From the NCBI GenBank assembly GCA_031255315.1, contig JAIRSS010000192.1, positions 1-8,681 of the forward strand: a DNA stretch of 8,681 nt. Direction: 5' to 3'. The translations under genes were made by a program, and so were the position numbers. Numbering within the stretch: the first letter of the stretch is position 1; every line of letters starts with the position of its first letter. Under the pieces are notes generated by a model. That model made no database searches, had not been told where the DNA came from, and saw only the letters and a program-made list of their open reading frames with translations. Shown one piece after another: positions 6,910 through 8,681 of this stretch. The DNA comes from Spirochaetaceae bacterium. Its GTDB lineage: Bacteria > Spirochaetota > Spirochaetia > Treponematales > Breznakiellaceae.

Positions 6910-7047
6910 TGCGCTTGTGGATTTTTGCACGATTAGCAACGCAAAAATCCCGGTTATCCGGCCTGCCGCGGACTTTCGGTCCGACGGAGTTTGCAGGGTA
7001 AAAATCGCCTGTAAGGGGATTTTTTGGGATTTTAAGCGAGAAGCGCA
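6910..7047 (-). other. Multi-hairpin spacer between pyrC and pyrF
   Basis: Almost all of this spacer is inverted repeats. The outer arms TGCGCTT (6910-6916) and AAGCGCA (7041-7047) enclose four elements. First, a perfect 10-bp stem GGATTTTTGC/GCAAAAATCC (6919-6928, 6941-6950). Second, CCGG-TTAT-CCGG (6950-6961). Third, CCTGC/GCAGG (6962-6966, 6993-6997), enclosing CGGAC/GTCCG (6969-6973, 6979-6983). Fourth, AAAAATC/GATTTTT (7000-7006, 7018-7024), with an inner CCT/AGG. The last stem resembles a weak terminator in the operon direction. Short ORFs exist on both strands but none looks real. Possible roles are a structured RNA, an attenuator or processing site, or a small palindromic repeat element. 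Confidence 0.5.
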
Positions 7048-7075
7048 ACAAACTGCTCATCATCGTCTAACGGAT

Positions 7076-8458
7076 TTACGCCGGACGGGGGGCCTCATAT
7101 ACCACCCGCCCCTCATGCAGCGTCATAAGAACGCGCCCCACTAGTTTCCGCCCAATGAAGGGAGAATTCTTTCCCCGTGTTCTGAAAGCCGCGGGCTTCA
7201 CCGTCCACGGAGCTTCGGCGTCAACGATTACGATGTCCGCCCGAAACCCCGGGGCGATGCGGCCGCGGCTTTGACCCAGGCCCAGAATGCGGGCGGGATT
7301 GGCGCTCATCAGGGCGGAGAGCCGGGACAGGCTCAGGCGGTCTTCCCTGACCAGTTCCGTTCTGCATACGGCAAAAGCGGTCTCAAGACCCGCAAAGCCC
7401 GGCGCGCCGTTTGCCTTGTCCGCTTCCCCATGAGGGGCGTGGTCGGTGGCGACAGCGTCTACGGTTCCATCCAGGATCGCCGCGATAAGGGCCTGCCGGT
7501 CCGCTTCGGTTCTGAGGGGCGGGTTCACCCGGCCGTGGGATTCTTCCCCCAGGATGTGGGCGGTTTCCCTGGTAAGGGCCAGATGATGGGGTGTAACCTC
7601 GCAGGTCACAGCAAAGCCGCTCCCGTCTTCCGGCCCGGCCCGCTCCCGAAGGGCCGGGGCCTTCCGGAGAGAGGCTTTGACCGTCCGGATCATGTCCGCT
7701 GCTTCACGGGTAGAGACATGGGCAATATGCAGACGGCAGTCCGCCTGCTTCCCCAGGTTCAGGGCTCTGCGGACAGCAACGTTCTCCTCAATACGGCTCC
7801 ATACGTCCCGGCCCGCTCCGGCGTGTTTGAGGGCCTTCGCTTCCGGCCCCCCGGCGTCGCAGTGGCAGGAGACCGCAAGACCCAAACGGCGGGCCTCGGC
7901 AAGGGCCGCACGGAAAAGGTCGTTGTCGGCCACATCCCGGCCGTCTTCGGACAGGAGCCGGGGAAACGGGCCTCCGGGGGAAAGGGCGGCAACGCCCGAA
8001 AGAACGCGGCCTTCCATGCCGGCGGTCAGAGCCATAGCCGGGTAAAGATCGATAAGGCCCACCGCGTCGGCCCGATCCTTGACGGCCGCCGCCGCTTTGA
8101 GGCCGTCCACCGGCGGATTGGTGTTGGCCATGCAGACTACCGTCCCGTACCCTCCCGCAACGGCGGCCAGGCACGCGGATTCCAGAGTTTCCGCCGGAAG
8201 GGGGCCGCCCGTGCGGCAGGGATCCCGAAAGTGAGCGTGCAGGTCCGTAAAAGCGGGCATAAGGACCAGCCGCCCGCCGGACGCGCCGCCGGGAAGCAGG
8301 GCTTCCGCATCTATACAGACGGCGGCTCCCGAACCGGCAAGGCCGGCGGAGCGGGGGCTCAGGGCGCTGATACAGCCGTTTTCAATGAGTACCGACCCCG
8401 CCGTATCGGTGGATTCGTCAATGATTCGAAAATTCTTCAATATAACAGTCCGCGCCAT
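7076..8458 (-). CDS. pyrC: Dihydroorotase, class I
   Basis: This zinc amidohydrolase interconverts carbamoyl-aspartate and dihydroorotate, the third step of UMP synthesis. The 460 residues are somewhat longer than the usual ~425. Metal and catalytic residues are visible: DLHAHFRDP (72-80) with H74 and H76, substrate N112 in ANTNP, SEDG (170-173) whose D172 matches the bridging aspartate of class I enzymes, H199 in SCHCD, H247 in HIAHVST, and D339/H343 in ATDHAPH. NPPLR (312-316) and GFAGLET (354-360) are also family phrases. After FRDP the usual G-x-x-x-KED type sequence is replaced by CRTGGPLPAET, and an extra stretch lies near 263-281, which explains the length. GGAGGAG 6 bases before the ATG is an excellent ribosome binding site. 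It is the first gene of the cluster here. A class I hydantoinase or allantoinase is less likely given the pyr neighbours. Confidence 0.93.
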   Translation of the reverse strand: MARTVILKNFRIIDESTDTAGSVLIENGCISALSPRSAGLAGSGAAVCIDAEALLPGGASGGRLVLMPAFTDLHAHFRDPCRTGGPLPAETLESACLAAVAGGYGTVVCMANTNPPVDGLKAAAAVKDRADAVGLIDLYPAMALTAGMEGRVLSGVAALSPGGPFPRLLSEDGRDVADNDLFRAALAEARRLGLAVSCHCDAGGPEAKALKHAGAGRDVWSRIEENVAVRRALNLGKQADCRLHIAHVSTREAADMIRTVKASLRKAPALRERAGPEDGSGFAVTCEVTPHHLALTRETAHILGEESHGRVNPPLRTEADRQALIAAILDGTVDAVATDHAPHGEADKANGAPGFAGLETAFAVCRTELVREDRLSLSRLSALMSANPARILGLGQSRGRIAPGFRADIVIVDAEAPWTVKPAAFRTRGKNSPFIGRKLVGRVLMTLHEGRVVYEAPRPA

Positions 8459-8461
8459 ACA

Positions 8462-8490
8462 CCGCTCCTCCGGTATTCATACCACAGCGG
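8462..8490 (-). promoter_or_regulatory. Hairpin enclosing the pyrC ribosome binding site
   Basis: Read on the minus strand, CCGCT pairs with AGCGG and, inside it, GGTAT pairs with ATACC. Most of the GGAGGAG ribosome binding site (8465-8471) lies in the bulge or the closing stem. Such folding could limit translation of pyrC. The stems are short and the inner loop is minimal, so stability is uncertain. Confidence 0.35.
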
Positions 8491-8534
8491 GGGGGAAAAA
8501 ACAACGCATAGAGGACCGGCCCCAGGGTAACGGC

Positions 8535-8585
8535 ATTTACTTTGTAAATCTATATACTATAAAGACTTAGATATAATTCTATGAA
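8535..8585 (-). promoter_or_regulatory. Candidate pyr promoter with an inverted repeat at the start site
   Basis: On the minus strand TTCATA (8580-8585, 4/6 match) and TATAGT (8556-8561, 5/6 match) are 18 bases apart, placing the start of transcription near 8549. That is exactly where a perfect inverted repeat begins: ATTTAC-TTT-GTAAAT (8535-8549). This could be an operator or a 5' end hairpin. The leader to pyrC would be about 90 bases. I see no PyrR-type antiterminator in it. Confidence 0.4.
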
Positions 8586-8644
8586 TGGCCGGAGCGGAAA
8601 ACTGATAATGCTGTAAAAATAATGCCGAAGCAAGCCGGTCATTC
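8583..8644. repeat. Spaced inverted repeat upstream of the pyr promoter
   Basis: GAATGGCCGG (8583-8592) and CCGGTCATTC (8635-8644) pair over 10 positions with one G-U, separated by 42 bases. The first arm touches the candidate -35 box. A smaller repeat AGCG-CTA-CGCT lies at 8654-8664. The rest of 8586-8681 holds no convincing gene; one minus-strand frame is open from the right edge to about 8557 without a recognisable product. Confidence 0.35.
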
Positions 8645-8681
8645 CCCTGGCCAAGCGCTACGCTAACTGAAACCGTTCTTT

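Noticed and set aside
6872..7144. Short ORFs on both strands in the pyrC-pyrF spacer
   Set aside because: They run through the hairpins, have no ribosome binding site and no recognisable product.
7271..8530. 419-codon open frame on the plus strand opposite pyrC
   Set aside because: Antisense to a gene with all dihydroorotase motifs; the product is arginine/glycine-rich with no family features, as expected for a shadow in GC-rich coding DNA.
8459..8555. PyrR-type attenuator or uracil-responsive terminator in the pyrC leader
   Set aside because: A run of T followed by C occurs on the minus strand, but no stable GC hairpin precedes it and no PyrR-binding loop is recognisable.
8557..8681. C-terminus of a gene entering from the right on the minus strand
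   Set aside because: One frame is open for about 40 codons, but the residues are not recognisable and the stretch overlaps the candidate promoter and inverted repeats.

Overview
The window looks like chromosomal DNA from a spirochaete, most likely a Treponema-like bacterium. This is an inference from gene content: a lipoprotein D,D-peptidase with a relaxed lipobox, a small exported protein, and a class 1B pyrimidine route. No rRNA or marker gene is present to confirm it. Nine protein-coding genes are well supported. One leaderless-looking 30-codon ORF is doubtful. I see no tRNA, rRNA, CRISPR array, transposase or integrase. No gene-free stretch exceeds about 300 bases.

Bases 1-3079 hold a mixed set of genes. 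A truncated XRE-type DNA-binding regulator runs off the left edge and ends with its stop codon overlapping that of a small four-cysteine TSCPD-domain protein on the other strand. A VanY-like M15 D-alanyl-D-alanine carboxypeptidase lipoprotein follows. It converges, with a 5-base gap, on a MATE-family multidrug/sodium antiporter.

Bases 3080-4081 contain a short regulatory region with a 16-bp perfect palindrome carrying TATAAT on both strands. After it come a small secreted protein of unknown function and a GC-rich terminator hairpin shared by convergent genes.

Bases 4082-8681 are a pyrimidine biosynthesis cluster on the minus strand, transcribed in the order pyrC, pyrF, pyrK, pyrDB. PyrC makes dihydroorotate. 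PyrDB with PyrK, an FAD and [2Fe-2S] subunit, oxidises it to orotate using NAD+. PyrF decarboxylates OMP to UMP. pyrB and pyrE, needed for the first committed step and for OMP formation, are not in the window. pyrF and pyrK are coupled by a GTGA start/stop overlap.

The most unusual material is non-coding. A multi-hairpin segment of about 140 bases, closed by an outer 7-bp inverted repeat, sits between pyrC and pyrF. A 36-base hairpin sits on the pyrK stop codon. The pyrC leader has two inverted repeats, one of which folds around the ribosome binding site. These could be regulatory RNA structures or copies of dispersed repeats; the sequence alone cannot separate the two. I found no convincing novel multi-gene system.
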